A stretch of 64,000 nucleotides of DNA, taken from the NCBI RefSeq assembly GCF_029168945.1, contig NC_083602.1, forward strand, positions 30,987,323 through 31,051,322, in the 5' to 3' direction. Every line of letters begins with the position of its first letter. The first letter of the stretch is position 1. This document shows positions 24,154 through 36,203 of the stretch, piece after piece. The position numbers were made by a program, and so were the translations under genes. Origin of the DNA: Cannabis sativa (lineage: Eukaryota; Streptophyta; Magnoliopsida; Rosales; Cannabaceae). Under the pieces are notes generated by a model. That model was not told where the DNA came from and searched no databases. It saw nothing but the letters and a program-made list of their open reading frames with translations.

Positions 24154-27101
24154 TGTAACGCCCTAATCTATAGGGACGCCACGTGTGTGATTTTATAAAC
24201 TAGTTTAATACTAATAGAATAATTAATTATTAAAAACCGTGATAATATTAAAAACTTGACTAAAATAAAACACTAAAAATGGACATTATAACGGCATAAA
24301 AAGTGTGTTACGGGAATCCCTGTTGTAAAAAGTTTTGCTAAAGAAATATGTACGACAACCATTTAAACATAAAATCAAAATACACAGCAGATACAGCCAG
24401 TCTAAAACAACTCCTGGCAACTCGGCACGCAGGCCGGGGAGGTCAATATGTACATTGCTGGAGAAGACTGCCACCTCATGGTTGATCTAGCTTTTCTTTG
24501 TCTTTACCTGCACCACATAGCACCCGTGAGTCACAAGGACTCAGCAAGAAAAGTAATAATAACAATCATATAGCTTATTATTCGAATATTGTCATTTATA
24601 CACAATAAAAATCAAACCATCACACTTTGTTCATAAGATGAAATCCAAATCACTACTGGCATCTGCCACGAATAAACATTAGTATACAGATATTTGGTAA
24701 TACAAAACCATTATACCAATAATGGAATTCATATTCATTTAATCATATAAATAATATATATGTTACCTCATAAAGCAACCATCTTCATGACATCATGTTG
24801 CCTAATTAGGCAAGTCGATGCTTTAATCTGATGATCTTGTATTGTATCGCCTAATCAGGCAAGCCCATGCCATAGCCTGGCACCCATATGTCGCATAACT
24901 GCATCACCTAATCAGGTGAGCCTATGCCCAAAAACCTGCACCCATATATCATACAATTGCATCACCTAATCAGGTGAGCCCGTGCCACAATCTGGCACCA
25001 ATATATCGCATCGTCTAACTAGACGAGCTCGTACCTACGCCCGGTACTTATCATGTCACTGACGCCTGTACTTACGCCCAGTACGTCGCCAGGAAAATTG
25101 CATCACCTAATCAGGTGAGCCCGTACCTACACTCGGTACTCATCATATATCACTAACGCCCGTACTTACGCCCAGTACGTTACCAGGAAAATTGCATCAC
25201 CTAATCAGGTGAGCCAACATATCACATGCATAATATTATCACATTATCAATACTCAACCAATCAATCTTTTCAATATATAACAATATTAACTATATCTCA
25301 ATATTAATCAATTCATAACAATACTAATTGTATTACATACAATGTACTATGCAGTACAATATACTTTTCAATATATAACAATATTAACTATATCTCAATA
25401 TTGATCAATTCATAACAATACTAACGGTATTACATACAGCGTACTATGCAGTACAATATACTTTTCTATATATAACAATATTAACTATATCTCAATATTG
25501 ATCAATTCATAACAATACTAACGGTATTACATACAGCGTACTATGCAGTACAATATACTTTTCTTACCTTTAATTCAGGTTCATACATTTCAATCAATCC
25601 AAGTGGAGAACTATCCTCGATGATCCCGGCCCTATGTCACAACAACGATAAACTAATAAGTGTTTATCCTAAAACACTGCTTATATTCACATAAGACAAT
25701 CTAGGGTGTTCTACCAAACCCCGCGGTATAAATACACTAAAATAAAACTTATATTTCAGCTCTAAAACATACACCATATTGTAGAGCTCGTCTCAAGCTT
25801 CGAAACGGTATATAGAATATCCAAAACGGACACCCGAGTCAAAAGTTATGACAAAAGTACGATTTCTGATCTCTTAGGAATTTCTATAAACTGTGAAATA
25901 CGAAAATTTCAATTTTCGCACTCACCGAAACACTACCAAAACTTATCCAAATGACTCCAAACTTTACAGGGTGCATGTATGCCATAAATACTACCATCCT
26001 TACGTAACAGAAATAAAAATCGACCCCTTAAATGAAAAACGCCATTAACGTTCGGACTAAGCTTTAAAAAGTTCCAAACTCGATTTCTAACTCAAAAATC
26101 ACTTCTAATTCAACAAGAAAATATCGAAACTAGTCCCATGACTACCCGAGAATAATTCTATAAGGTCAGAACCTTCATAACTATTCTAATTCACAAAACC
26201 CCTATACGAAACCAATTGTTTTTAAACTTAAAACGAAATTAAACCATACCTTAAGCTTTCCCTCTTCAAAGATTTGCTATCCTGCTACTACCAGAGCTTA
26301 GATCGCTAAGTTTTGGATTGAAAATTGAAGAAAATAGATATAAGGGGAGAAGGTTTTATCGAAGGAGGGAGAACGAGGGTTTCGTTCGTCGTTCGTTCTG
26401 TTCTGTTTCACTGATAACTTAATATATATATATATATATATAAAAGTTAACTTACGTTAACTTATATATAAATAATATTATAATAATAATATAATAATAA
26501 TAATAATAATAATATAATATAATATAATATAATATATTAATAATAATAATATAATAATATTAATAAAAACTTTATTATTAATAATTATCTTATTATTTCT
26601 TAGCCACTAAGAAATCTCTATTTTTAGGGTATTTGGTCAACTTCGAGTACCCTAAAATACCCCGATATTTCTAAAATCAACTTATCCCAATAATCTCATC
26701 AATATTTCTATATAAAACTGTTGTGACATTTTTGGCCTCCAATCGGGTCTCCAGGGTCGTCAAACTTGAAAATATTTTTATTTCACAAATAACTCATATT
26801 ATATCCACGTATTTCAAATAAATCCCCGTAATTAACAAATTACGCTTATATATCCACTTATTGAGTCTCCGGGGTCGCCGAACCTGAAATATTTTTATTC
26901 CACATATAGCTCATATTACATTCACACATGCTATATAAATCTCCGTAATTAACAAATTACGATTATTTACTCACTTATAGCAAAATTTAAATTTTATGCT
27001 GAAATAAATTAGTAGGATCATAATCCCACTTATTACCTGATTAATTCATAATATCAATATAAACCCTAATTATTTACCATTTAACTTATCGGGATATTAC
27101 A
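24154..27101 (-). repeat. E3 5' LTR (right copy)
   Basis: This 2948-bp LTR is the partner of 7592-10535 and ends at the CAACG duplication. Its CACCTAATCAGGTGAG repeats are regular, unlike the altered ones in the left copy. Confidence 0.92.
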
Positions 27102-29357
27102 CAACGTCTCAGGGAGCATAAGTTGTATGCCAAATTTAAGAAATGTGAATTTTGGTTACCTCAGGTGAGTTTCTTGGGGCATGTGGTGAGTAAAGATGGT
27201 ATTTTAGTGGATCCAGTAAAGATTGAAGCAGTGCGTGACTGGCCTCGACCTAAGTCAGCAACTGAGGTTAGAAGTTTCCTGGGGTTAGCAGGGTATTACC
27301 GAAGATTTGTTGAGGGCTTTGCAAAGATTTCTACGCCTTTAACTGAGTTGACCCGAAAGAATTGTAAGTTTGTTTGGACTGACAAGTGTGAAGGTAGTTT
27401 CCAAGAATTGAAGCAAAGGTTGATTACCGCTCCTGTGCTAACCTTACCAAAAGGTGACGAAAAGTTTGTGATTTATTGTGATGCGTCCAAACAAGGGTTA
27501 GGTTGTGTTCTTATGCAATCAGGGAAAGTGATTGCTTATGCATCCAGGCAATTGAAGGAGTATGAGCAACGATATCCTACCCATGATATTGAATTAGCAG
27601 CGGTTGTCTTTGCACTAAAAGTTTGGCGTCACTATCTGTACGGTGAGAAGTGTGAAATTTATACAGATCACAAAAGCCTCAAGTACTTTTTCACTCAGAA
27701 GGATTTAAATATGAGGCAACGACGATGGTTAGAACTGGTCAAGGATTATGACTGCGAGATTCTCTACCACCCTGGTAAAGCAAATGTGGTAGCGGATGCT
27801 CTAAGTCGGAAAGGACCAGGGCAAGTTTGTGAACTAAAGGAAATCTCAGCCAAGTTGGCTGAGGATATGACGAGAGCGGGAATTGAATTTGTAATTGGAA
27901 AACTTGCTAATATCACCATACAATCTAATCTGTTGGAAAGAATTAGAGTAGCCCAACAAGGTGACCTTGAGCTACAGGGACATAAGGAGAAGTTAGAGGC
28001 TGGATTGGCAAGAGACTTTTCATGCTTATCTGATGGGTTGTTGCGATACAAAAACAGAATCTGTGTACCGGTTGACAAAGAAATCAGACAAGAGATTCTT
28101 GATGAATCTCATACTACACCGTACTCCTTACACCCGGGAACAACCAAGATGTATCATGACGTGAAAGCTTTATACTGGTGGCCGGGTATGAAGAGGGATA
28201 TTGTTGAATATGTGTCAAAATGTTTAACCTGTCAACAAATTAAAGCAGAACACCAAAGGCCGGCAGGTTTGCTTCAGCCTCTAAAGATTCCTGAATGGAA
28301 ATGGGAAGACATCACCATGGATTTTGTAGTGGGATTACCCAGAACAGTAGGGTATTATGATTCTATTTGGGTGATAGTGGATCGATATACGAAGTCTGCA
28401 CACTTTCTCCCGGTGAGGACAACGTATACAGTGGATCAATATGCTGATTTGTATATTAAGGAAATAGTTCGACTTCATGGTGCCCCAAAGTCGATAGTTT
28501 CGGATCGAGATCCAAAATTTACATCCAAGTTCTGGGGAAGCTTACAGCAAGCAATGGGTACTAAGTTAAGATTCAGTACAGCTTTTCATCCTCAAACTGA
28601 TGGTCAATCTGAAAGAACTATTCAGATACTTGAGGATATGTTGAGGGCATGTATAATGGACTTTGAAGGTTCTTGGAACAAGTACCTACCTCTGATTGAA
28701 TTTTCTTATAACAATAGTTATCAAAGTACCATTGGCATGGCTCCGTATGAGATGCTTTATGGAAGGAAATGTCGATCACCTATTCACTGGGATGAGGCTG
28801 GTGAACGTAGGTATCTTGGACCAGAAGCTGTCCAAAGAACGAGCGAGGCTATTGAGAAGATTCGAGCTCGTATGCTTGCTTCCCAAAGTAGACAGAAAAG
28901 CTACGCGGATCCAAAGCGTAGAGATGTTGAGTTCCAAGTTGGGGATTTTGTTTTTCTTCGGGTATCCCCAATGAAGGGAATTCGAAGGTTCGGGAAGAAA
29001 GGAAAGTTGAGTCCCAGATTTATTGGTCCATTTGAGATTCTTGAGAAAGTAGGTCAGGTAGCTTATCGGTTGGCTCTACCTCCTGCCTTATCTGGGGTTC
29101 ATAATGTGTTTCATGTCTCGATGCTTCGGAAATATGTATCTGATGCAACTCATATTTTAAGTTATGAAGACATTGAGCTTCAAACCGACCTGTCATATGA
29201 AGAACAACCAGTACAGATCTTAGACAGGAAAAAAAAGGTGTTGCGAAACAAGACTATTCCACTAGTCAAAGTGTTGTGGCGGAATAGCAAAGTTGAAGAA
29301 GCGACTTGGGAATTAGAGTCGCAGATGCGGGAGTTGTATCCCGAGCTTTTCAGGTAA
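27102..29357 (+). CDS. E2 pol C-terminal part: RNase H, integrase, chromodomain
   Basis: This open frame (744 codons from an internal Met at 27123) continues the RT interrupted at 7591. It begins in the RT thumb ([10 protein letters not shown]) and connection ([15 protein letters not shown]). RNase H follows ([45 protein letters not shown]). The integrase has an HHCC zinc region ([21 protein letters not shown]) and the D-D-E core ([38 protein letters not shown]). It ends in a chromodomain-like tail ([22 protein letters not shown]), which in chromoviruses directs integration. It has no stop over more than 2.2 kb, but it is not a whole gene because E3 severs it from its promoter half. Confidence 0.93.
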   Translation, partial: QRLREHKLYAKFKKCEFWLPQVSFLGHVVSKDGILVDPVKIEAVRDWPRPKSATEVRSFLGLAGYYRRFVEGFAKISTPLTELTRKNCKFVWTDKCEGSFQELKQRLITAPVLTLPKGDEKFVIYCDASKQGLGCVLMQSGKVIAYASRQLKEYEQRYPTHDIELAAVVFALKVWRHYLYGEKCEIYTDHKSLKYFFTQKDLNMRQRRWLELVKDYDCEILYHPGKANVVADALSRKGPGQVCELKEISAKLAEDMTRAGIEFVIGKLANITIQSNLLERIRVAQQGDLELQGHKEKLEAGLARDFSCLSDGLLRYKNRICVPVDKEIRQEILDESHTTPYSLHPGTTKMYHDVKALYWWPGMKRDIVEYVSKCLTCQQIKAEHQRPAGLLQPLKIPEWKWEDITMDFVVGLPRTVGYYDSIWVIVDRYTKSAHFLPVRTTYTVDQYADLYIKEIVRLHGAPKSIVSDRDPKFTSKFWGSLQQAMGTKLRFSTAFHPQTDGQSERTIQILEDMLRACIMDFEGSWNKYLPLIEFSYNNSYQSTIGMAPYEMLYGRKCRSPIHWDEAGERRYLGPEAVQRTSEAIEKIRARMLASQSRQKSYADPKRRDVEFQVGDFVFLRVSPMKGIRRFGKKGKLSPRFIGPFEILEKVGQVAYRLALPPALSGVHNVFHVSMLRKYVSDATHILSYEDIELQTDLSYEEQPVQILDRKKKVLRNKTIPLVKVLWRNSKVEEATWELESQMRELYPELFR

Positions 29358-29380
29358 ATTTCGAGGACGAAATTCCTATA

Positions 29381-29393
29381 AGTGGGGGATAGT
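29381..29393 (+). other. E2 polypurine tract
   Basis: AGTGGGGGATAGT precedes the 3' LTR, and TTCGAGGACGAAATTCC lies just upstream at 29360. This is the standard plus-strand primer context in Del/Tekay elements. Confidence 0.85.
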
Positions 29394-31428
29394 TGTAATA
29401 TCCCAGAAAATAAATAATATTTAAATGGACATATTTTATTAAATATGTAATTACTTGGAAAATGAAGTAGGATTATGATCTTACTTAGAGGAATTTTTGA
29501 GAAATTATTTAAGTAAATACGTTATTTTGGGCCCGGTAATTGTGGAAATTTAGCTTTGTGGTTAGCAATGTCACGACATTAAATGAAAGGATTATTTTGA
29601 GGATATCCCGGATTAAGTTAGAATTTTATTAGAATGTCGGATTGGGGGAATTAGTAAAATTACCAAAATGCCCCTAGGTTATAATTTAAGTTTAGGTTAT
29701 TTTGAGGGATAGTTTAGTCATTTTATTTTTTTGGCAATCCCTTTTCTTTACTTATTTATTTTGTGGCTGCAAAGGAAAAAAAAAAAAAAAAAGAGAAAAC
29801 CCTTATTTAAGAAGTTGCCTTCCAAGGCAAGAAACCACTTTTTTTCAAAAAAAAACACATCTCCAAGCTTTTCCTCTTCTTCTCCTTCTGCCGATTGCTG
29901 TAGCAGCTGGAACCAGGGAAGAACTCACTTTTTTTTTCTTCAAATTCTTGAGCTAAACTCCATCTCCAAGTTAACCTTGCACCTAGGTAAGTTCATCCAT
30001 TTAGTTTTGGTGTTTTCTTAGGTTTTCAAGCTAGGTTTTGTTACTTTCTTGAAAATTTTCAAAGCTGTAGGTTTAGTGAGGGTGTAGGTTTGTTATCCAA
30101 GTTAAATATGGTTTGTTAATGCATGTTTGGATTGAATTCATGGCTGTTGGGATTGATTGGAGAGTGAGGAAGCTAAAAGAAACTTGATTTCTTCACTTGA
30201 GTATGTGATTTCAAGCTAGAGATTGAACCATTGTGTTTTGCAGCTTAGGTTATGTCATATGTATGTTAATAAACTGTTCTGGAAAGTTTGGATAGGTTTG
30301 GAAGGGTTTTGGATCGATTTTTGGTGAAAAGGAACTATTGTTCCTGGTCTGCCAGAACCGGTCGACCGGATGGGTTCTGGTATACCAGGAACCGGTCGGC
30401 CGGTTACTGCGGGGAGAATTTCTTCGGGTTTGTTTTATGTTCAGTTTTGACCCGGGGAGTTGTGTGCTATCTGTTTTAAATTAAATATGGGATGCTTGAC
30501 CTAAATTGGGGTTGTTGGGAGTTAGGTTGCGTTTGATTTCTAAATTAGGGTTTTAATCCGGAATATTATGTTAAGGTATTTATTTGTGTTTCTCAATTGT
30601 CGTGACATGGGACCGGGATTGCCTAGCTTGTTTTTCCACCCAGGTCGGCCATATTCTTGACTTCTGAATTAAGGTAAGAAAAGTGGTAAGCACCATATGT
30701 GGTTAAAAATCAATGAATGAATGGAGGTGACCTTGATTATTATCATGACGTTGATTAAAGCTTATTAAGCCTAGGTTATTACCTAGGGTTGGAAACGGTT
30801 ATTACCGTTATGAGTAATTACTCTTGAAACCGCGGTTAGGTTTCTTACTTATCGTTTGCGTTATCGGGCAACGATAGTGACATATTCAGCTCGTATGTAA
30901 CGAGTGGTAAAAGTGGTACTTTATTAAGTACCAGAAATGTATGATGTTTAAGGGAATGCTTATTATTATTGAATAGTGAGTAAACATAATGGCATGAGAA
31001 TAAGTGGATAATTATTTTCTTTCGATTACTGTTTTGATCACTTTCTTGCTGAGTCTCTGTGACTCACTGGTGCTTTATGGTGCAGGTAAAGGAAAAGCTA
31101 AAGTCGAACAACCATGAGTTATGATCACAGCAGCAATGTACATACCAGCCGCAGGCAGCCCAGTTTACAGGATGCTCTATTTTGATTGTATTTTGGAAAA
31201 TATAAAGTTTATGTTGTAAAATACTTTGAAACCAGTTTGTAAATATTTTGGAAACAGGGGGACCCCATAAATCGTGTTACTTATCTTTTGTTAAATAGTT
31301 TAAAGGATGAGTTTTTAACTATCAAAATTTTAATTACCCACACTTTTAGTATAATTACATCTTATATAATTATTGGTATTTTAAATAAAGTGCACACACG
31401 TGGCGTCCCTGTTGGACAGGGCGTTACA
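29394..31428 (+). repeat. E2 3' LTR
   Basis: This 2035-bp LTR is the partner of 3039-5068 and is followed by the CATAT duplication. Confidence 0.93.
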
Positions 31429-31433
31429 CATAT

Positions 31434-31637
31434 CCAAGATGAGTGTCAAAAAATTTTACACTCCATCTTGAAGGGGGCTCTTAGACCGTTATATTCTGTT
31501 ATTTCTGTTATTTTAGTTACTTGTTGTACTTACCTATATAAGACCAGCTACCTATTGTTGTATCAATTCAATTCATTCAATTCTTTCAATCAATAAAAGA
31601 TGATTTTCTTTTCCTCTGTTTTTGCTCTGCCTTCCCA
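31434..31637 (+). mobile_element. Copia fragment: end of pol, polypurine tract and short 3' LTR
   Basis: The copia reading interrupted at 3033 continues here to a TGA at 31469-31471, which overlaps the polypurine run TGAAGGGGG. A short LTR of about 160 bp follows (about 31478-31637). It has a TATA box (CTATATAAGA, 31534 onward) and the polyadenylation signal AATAAA at 31592-31597. The outer end is CCCA. The 5' LTR is not in the window. Confidence 0.75.
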
Positions 31638-31652
31638 CTAATATACATCGAT

Positions 31653-31989
31653 ACATCTCCATTTGTTTTAGTATCCGAAATAATTTTTTAATCAATTTTT
31701 TTTCATGGTCATGTAAATTATAGTTATTTTTAAGACATCCTGCAAATTTTAAGAAATTTAGAAAAATTTAACACGCCAGAAACTGCGTTCAAACGCATGA
31801 CTATTTTATTTTATACGCATGTAAAATAGACTGTTTGAATATTATTTTATATATTGTAAATTATTTCAAATTTCTTAAAATTTTGTAGGATATCTTAAAC
31901 AGCTATAACAACGTACATGAATATTAATAAAAATATACTATTTTTTTTTCTGGATGTTGAAACAAGTAGAATGTGCATCAGTACATCTC
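31653..31989. mobile_element. Foldback MITE-like inverted repeat
   Basis: The left arm (about 31661-31775) and right arm (about 31865-31981) are imperfect inverted copies. An example is TTTTAAGACATCCTGCAAATT against the complement of a TTTTGTAGGATATCTTAAAC segment. An 8-bp repeat TACATCTC flanks the structure (31653-31660 and 31982-31989). Exact ends are uncertain. No ORF is present. Confidence 0.6.
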
Positions 31990-32155
31990 TTTTAAATGGT
32001 GCATTTTAATTATCTATTCAGTTTGATTTTATTATTATTTACAATAATATTTAATTTATTTATTCACTAAGTTGATAAAAAATTAAAATAAACTTCTTTT
32101 TCTTTTAGTTGTTCTTTATTTATTTATTTTTTTTTTTGAGAAAAAAGAACTGTTA

Positions 32156-33130
32156 TTATAAAATTAGTGAGTCTTTTACAACAACAGATAGAATAGCTGA
32201 GGGAAAGTCCTCAAGCCAGGTACAAACATTATCCAACACTAAAGCTTGTTTAGCCAAACCGTGAGCTACTTGGTTAGCATCACGACAAACATGATTAACA
32301 CAAACTGAAAGGAGATAGGATAATTGAGTTTGAACATCAATAATTAAATCTTGAAAAGAAGATCGATTTGATGTTGATTTGTGGGGAGCATTTGCAAGGA
32401 TCAAGGAATCTATTTCTACCGTGTCAACCTTGAAGTTAAACTGTCTAGCCCATTTTAGACTATAAAAGAGACCCTTAGCTTCCATTTCTTGTGGCTGACA
32501 GCAACCATTAATAGGGTGAGACATAGCAGCCTTGACTATGCCTTTGGAATCCCTTATTATAGATCCAAAACCAATCTTATGACAAGCTGCATTGAAAGCA
32601 ACATCTACATTCAACTTAAGGCAGTTTGGAGGAGGAGGTTTCCAAACCTTGCAAGTCGAAGGAAAGCCAGTGGGTGATAAACTAGTAGGAAGTGAGAGCT
32701 GCTGTGAAGACTTGTAATTGTTGAGAAAATTCTGAGCTTTAGCAAAGATTGTTGTCGGCTGTTGTGCAAGTTTACCATGAATGACATTGTTCCGATCAGA
32801 CCAAATTGACCACATGGTGCAGAAAATCATTTCCAACTCTGATTTGGTATAACATTCTGATAACTGAAACAAAAAGTCTTCAGCTTTCATGGACACAGCA
32901 GCTTTGTAGTTAAATGCAAACCCAACAATTTTCCAAACTTGTCTTGCATGCTTGCAGGAGAACATTGCATGTCCCACGAATTCCCATGCATTTAGGCACA
33001 AGCTACATGAAGCTAAAGTAAGTGATTTTTTCTTGAACAGTTCTGCAGCAACTGGCAGGGCATTTTGAATAGTCGTCCATGCGAATATCATCACCTTAGG
33101 GGCCATTTTAAGATTCCAAAAGACCTCCAC
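32156..33130 (-). pseudogene. LINE ORF2 C-terminus: zf-RVT and RNase H
   Basis: Open for 324 codons. The first part resembles the reverse-transcriptase zinc-binding region (zf-RVT) of plant LINEs, with a WNLKMAPKVMIFAWTT segment and a C-x2-C-x-H pattern. The second part is an RNase H of the RVT_3 type (LNVDVAF, GSIIRDSKG, EMEAKGLFYSLKWA, VEIDS, HVCRDANQVAHGLAKQA). It would remove RNA from the RNA:DNA hybrid during target-primed reverse transcription. It is the best preserved part of the LINE. It is joined to the RT portion only through a frame change at about 33100. Confidence 0.85.
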
Positions 33131-35513
33131 CAGGAAATATTTGGATTCGAAACATAGTCTATGGTATCATCTGCTAAGGAACAAGCAAAGTGATACCTAG
33201 ACTTAACATTATACTCACCACCTGTGTAGTGCCAAATCCAATAATCAGAGGTAACATTATTAGATAAAGGTAAAGAGAGAACCCTTTCCATATCCACAGA
33301 TGAAAAATCAGCAGACAACTTGCTGAAATTCCATTCTCTATCTGGTGTAATATATTCTACCACACAGTTATTCGTGTTGCCAGTGTAGAACATTGGGGTG
33401 AAGATTGAATTCCCTGGGACCCAGGGATCGGTTGCAAATGTTATAGTAGATCCATCCCCTACCTTTAATTGAATACCTTTCTTCAATAATTCTTTTCCCC
33501 AACAAATCCCTTGCCAGGTGAGAGAGGACAAACCACAGGTATTAGCTGATATGAAATCGTTTCTAGAAAAATATCTACCCTTGAGGACACGACATAAAAG
33601 TGAGTTAGCATTTTGAAATAACCTCCAAGCCTGTTTTGCAAAGATAGCTAGGTTGAAATGGATAAAGTTGTGAAATCCTAAACCACCTTCCAATTTAGAT
33701 TTACAAAGAAATTTCCATTGTTCTAATGAATTTTCTTCTTGTCTGAAGTAGTACCCCACAAAAAATTAGACATCATAGCCTCAATTTCACGGCAGAATTT
33801 TACAGGAAGTTTGAAGCAACTCATCGCGTAAGTGGCAGAATGGATTGAATGACAGCCTTCAAGAGTACTTCTTTACCTCCAATTGAGAAAATCTTGTCAG
33901 TCCAGGTATGCAATAGCTTCCAAATTCACTCCTTAATGTTATTGAATAATTGCTTTTTATCCCGTTCAGAATAAGCAGGTAAGCCTAGATAGGATTCGTG
34001 ACAATCACATATAGACATACCAAGTATGTTTTGGAAGGAGAGTTTAGCGGCCTCAGGTGTATTTGGGGAAAAAGACATGACGGATTTATCGGTGTTAAGT
34101 TACTGGCCTGAAGCTTTGTGATAAGTGTCCAAAGCTCTTTTTATAGCACCGCAAGATCTATCATCTGCCACACAAAACAACAGACTATCATTTGCAAAGA
34201 GTAAGTGAGAGATGGATGGAGAGTGTCGAGATATGGCTAATCCTTTTAAACAGCCAATGGACTCTTCATATTGTAATAAGCGAGACAATCCTTCAGAAAA
34301 AATCAAGAACAAATAAGGAGATAAAGGATCTCCTTGTCTTAGGCCTCGTTGAGGTTTCACATTGCCCGAAATTGCACCATTTATAACAAAAGAGAGTTGA
34401 GTAGTTTGCAAACAATTCAAGATAAGATTGATCCAACGAATATTGAACCCCATCTTACCCATTACAGCAACTATAAAAGACCACTCCACTTTGTCAAATG
34501 CCTTACTCATATCGAGTTTTAGAGTAGAAAAACCTTTTTTGCCTCTTGTTTTATGCTTCAAGCAATGGACCAACTCAAAAGCTACCAAAATATTATCCGT
34601 AATGAGCCTATTTGGTAAGAAAGCACTCTGTGTATCTGAGATGACATGGGGGAGAATTTTTTTGAGAGGAATGACCAAAGACTTGGAGATTAGTTTGTAG
34701 ACTACATTACACAAACTAATTGGGCGAAAATCTTTCATTGTCTTCGATTTCTTAGTCTTGGGAATGAGTGTAATTAGAGTTTTGTTGAGAGCTTCAGGGC
34801 TGCCCCCTTCATTCAGAACATGAAGAACCGCCTGAGTAACTAAGAGCATGTTTGGTATTGTTTTCTGTTTTTTGTTTTCAAAAAATTGTTTTTAGAAATG
34901 AGAACACAAAATAGTTTTTGAAGTTTTTAAAAAACAAGTCATGCTTGGTTAGTATTTTTTAAAAACAATATTAACCAAAAGTGAATTGGTTTTTAAAACA
35001 GAAAACAACATTAACTTTGTTTTCTGAAAACTGTTTTCAAAAAATAACGCCAAACAAGCCAAATTATTTTCAAAAAACAATTTTTTGTTTTTAAAAACAA
35101 AAAATAGTTTTTTAGTTATGATGCCAAACATGCACTAAGTTTCCATCAATATGCCAGTTGTCTTGATAGAATAAGGCTGACATCCCATCAATTCCTGGAC
35201 TACCATCTCCATTCATTATTTTCTGAGCTTCAAAAACATCCTCAGCAGTAAAATCTTTCAAGAGAAAAGCATTATGCTCAGCTGTAACAGTTGTTGGAAT
35301 GACATTAAGAACATGTTGCAAGGCCCAATGGTCTTCATTTTGAGCTTGGAAGAGGTTTTCAAAATATGATGCAACCAAACCGGACAAGTCATCTTTCGAA
35401 GTGTAGACAGTACCATTGTCATCTGTTAAAGATCTGATCTTGTTGTTGGTGTATCTTGCTGAAGCTTTCGCATGAAAAAACTTGGTATTCCTATCACCAT
35501 GGATTGCAGCCAA
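33091..35513 (-). pseudogene. LINE ORF2 reverse transcriptase, broken
   Basis: Non-LTR RT motifs read on the minus strand: [92 protein letters not shown] and [11 protein letters not shown]. The last should be F/Y-A-D-D, so the catalytic Asp pair reads Asn-Asp. The RT is split by the MITE at 34844-35135 and by stops between 33760 and 34100. The frame at 33091-33759 holds the post-RT region (KLEGGLGFHNF, WRLFQN). It is not functional as assembled. Confidence 0.85.
34841..35138. mobile_element. PIF/Harbinger (Tourist)-type MITE in the LINE RT
   Basis: A 292-bp insert (34844-35135) has terminal inverted repeats GAGCATGTTTGGTATT and, at the other end, the complement GTGCATGTTTGGCATC. It is flanked by TAA on both sides (34841-34843 and 35136-35138). 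The interior is A/T homopolymer-rich and partly self-complementary. It splits the RT coding frame cleanly. Confidence 0.8.
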
Positions 35514-35814
35514 TCAATTCGTGCACGTTGCTGCCAGTATTGTTCTTCGTTAGCAAGCAATTCATCTAGAATGGCCTCTGCTTTCTGAACTTGCTGAGCA
35601 TGTGAATTGGATGGTGCTGAAGTGTTCGAAAAAGGGCAGTAACATCAGCTTGAGCAGAAGAAATTTTTTGTTTAAGGCTTCCAAATTTATCACGATGCCA
35701 AGATCTAAGATCAGTAGCACAATCAGAGAGGTTTTGATTCAACACATCAATGAGATTGCCCTGAGAAAGATTCCAGCAGTGTGAAATAATGTCAGAGCAT
35801 TCAATTTCCTAAAT

Positions 35815-36203
35815 CTACATTTTTTCAAATCTAAAGCGTGATTGATACTTGACAGCATTACTGATGGATTGCAAATTTATGACACTGAGGATTGCTCTAT
35901 GGTCTAATCCATAGTAGTCCAGATGGGAAACTTGTGGCAAGTTCAAACTATCATTCCAAACTTTATTGATAAAAACCCAGCCAAGACGCTCTTTCAAAGC
36001 TTGTCGATTCCTTCTATTTTTAGTCCAAGTGAATGCTGAACCCGTGTATGGAAGCTCAAGAAGAGAGCAAAGATCAATAGTTGTTCGAAACGCCATCATG
36101 TGATTATCAAATCGTAAGGGGCCTGAGTTTTTGTGTGAATGAGAAAAAATCTCATTTAAGTCACCCACAAGTAACCAAGGGTCCAAAGGAGAAACATCAG
36201 CAA
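35815..36203 (-). pseudogene. LINE ORF2 endonuclease, C-terminal part
   Basis: APE-type endonuclease segment with [11 protein letters not shown], the [10 protein letters not shown] region and the L-DHRAI end motif (usually S-DHRP). The domain nicks target DNA in L1 elements. It is separated from its N-terminal half by the solo LTR at 36209-38079. Confidence 0.8.

Larger units (their letters stand above)
7587..27106 (-). mobile_element. E3: non-autonomous Tekay-related LTR element nested in E2
   Basis: LTRs at 7592-10535 and 24154-27101 (2944 and 2948 bp; TGTAACGCCC ... GGGATATTACA) are flanked by CAACG at 7587-7591 and 27102-27106. The element runs on the minus strand. The reverse complement of TGGTATCAGAGC sits at 24139-24150 beside the right LTR. 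A complementary polypurine tract follows the left LTR at 10536 onward, with the TTCGAGGACGAAAT signature typical of Del/Tekay. The internal region, apart from nested E4, is only about 3.4 kb and has no intact pol. Only a degenerate gag zinc-knuckle region was recognised, so this is a LARD-like derivative. Confidence 0.92.
3034..31433 (+). mobile_element. E2: Tekay-like Ty3/gypsy chromovirus split by a nested insertion
   Basis: Two LTRs (3039-5068 and 29394-31428) with TG...CA ends (TGTAATATCC ... GGCGTTACA) bound the element. The flanking duplication CATAT occurs at 3034-3038 and 31429-31433. A primer binding site matching the 3' end of a methionine tRNA (TGGTATCAGAGC, 5072-5083) follows the 5' LTR. 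The polypurine tract AGTGGGGGATAGT precedes the 3' LTR. The order gag-PR-RT-RH-IN-chromodomain is that of a chromovirus. The internal region is interrupted at 7592-27101 by E3. Without E3 the element is about 8.9 kb. Confidence 0.93.
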
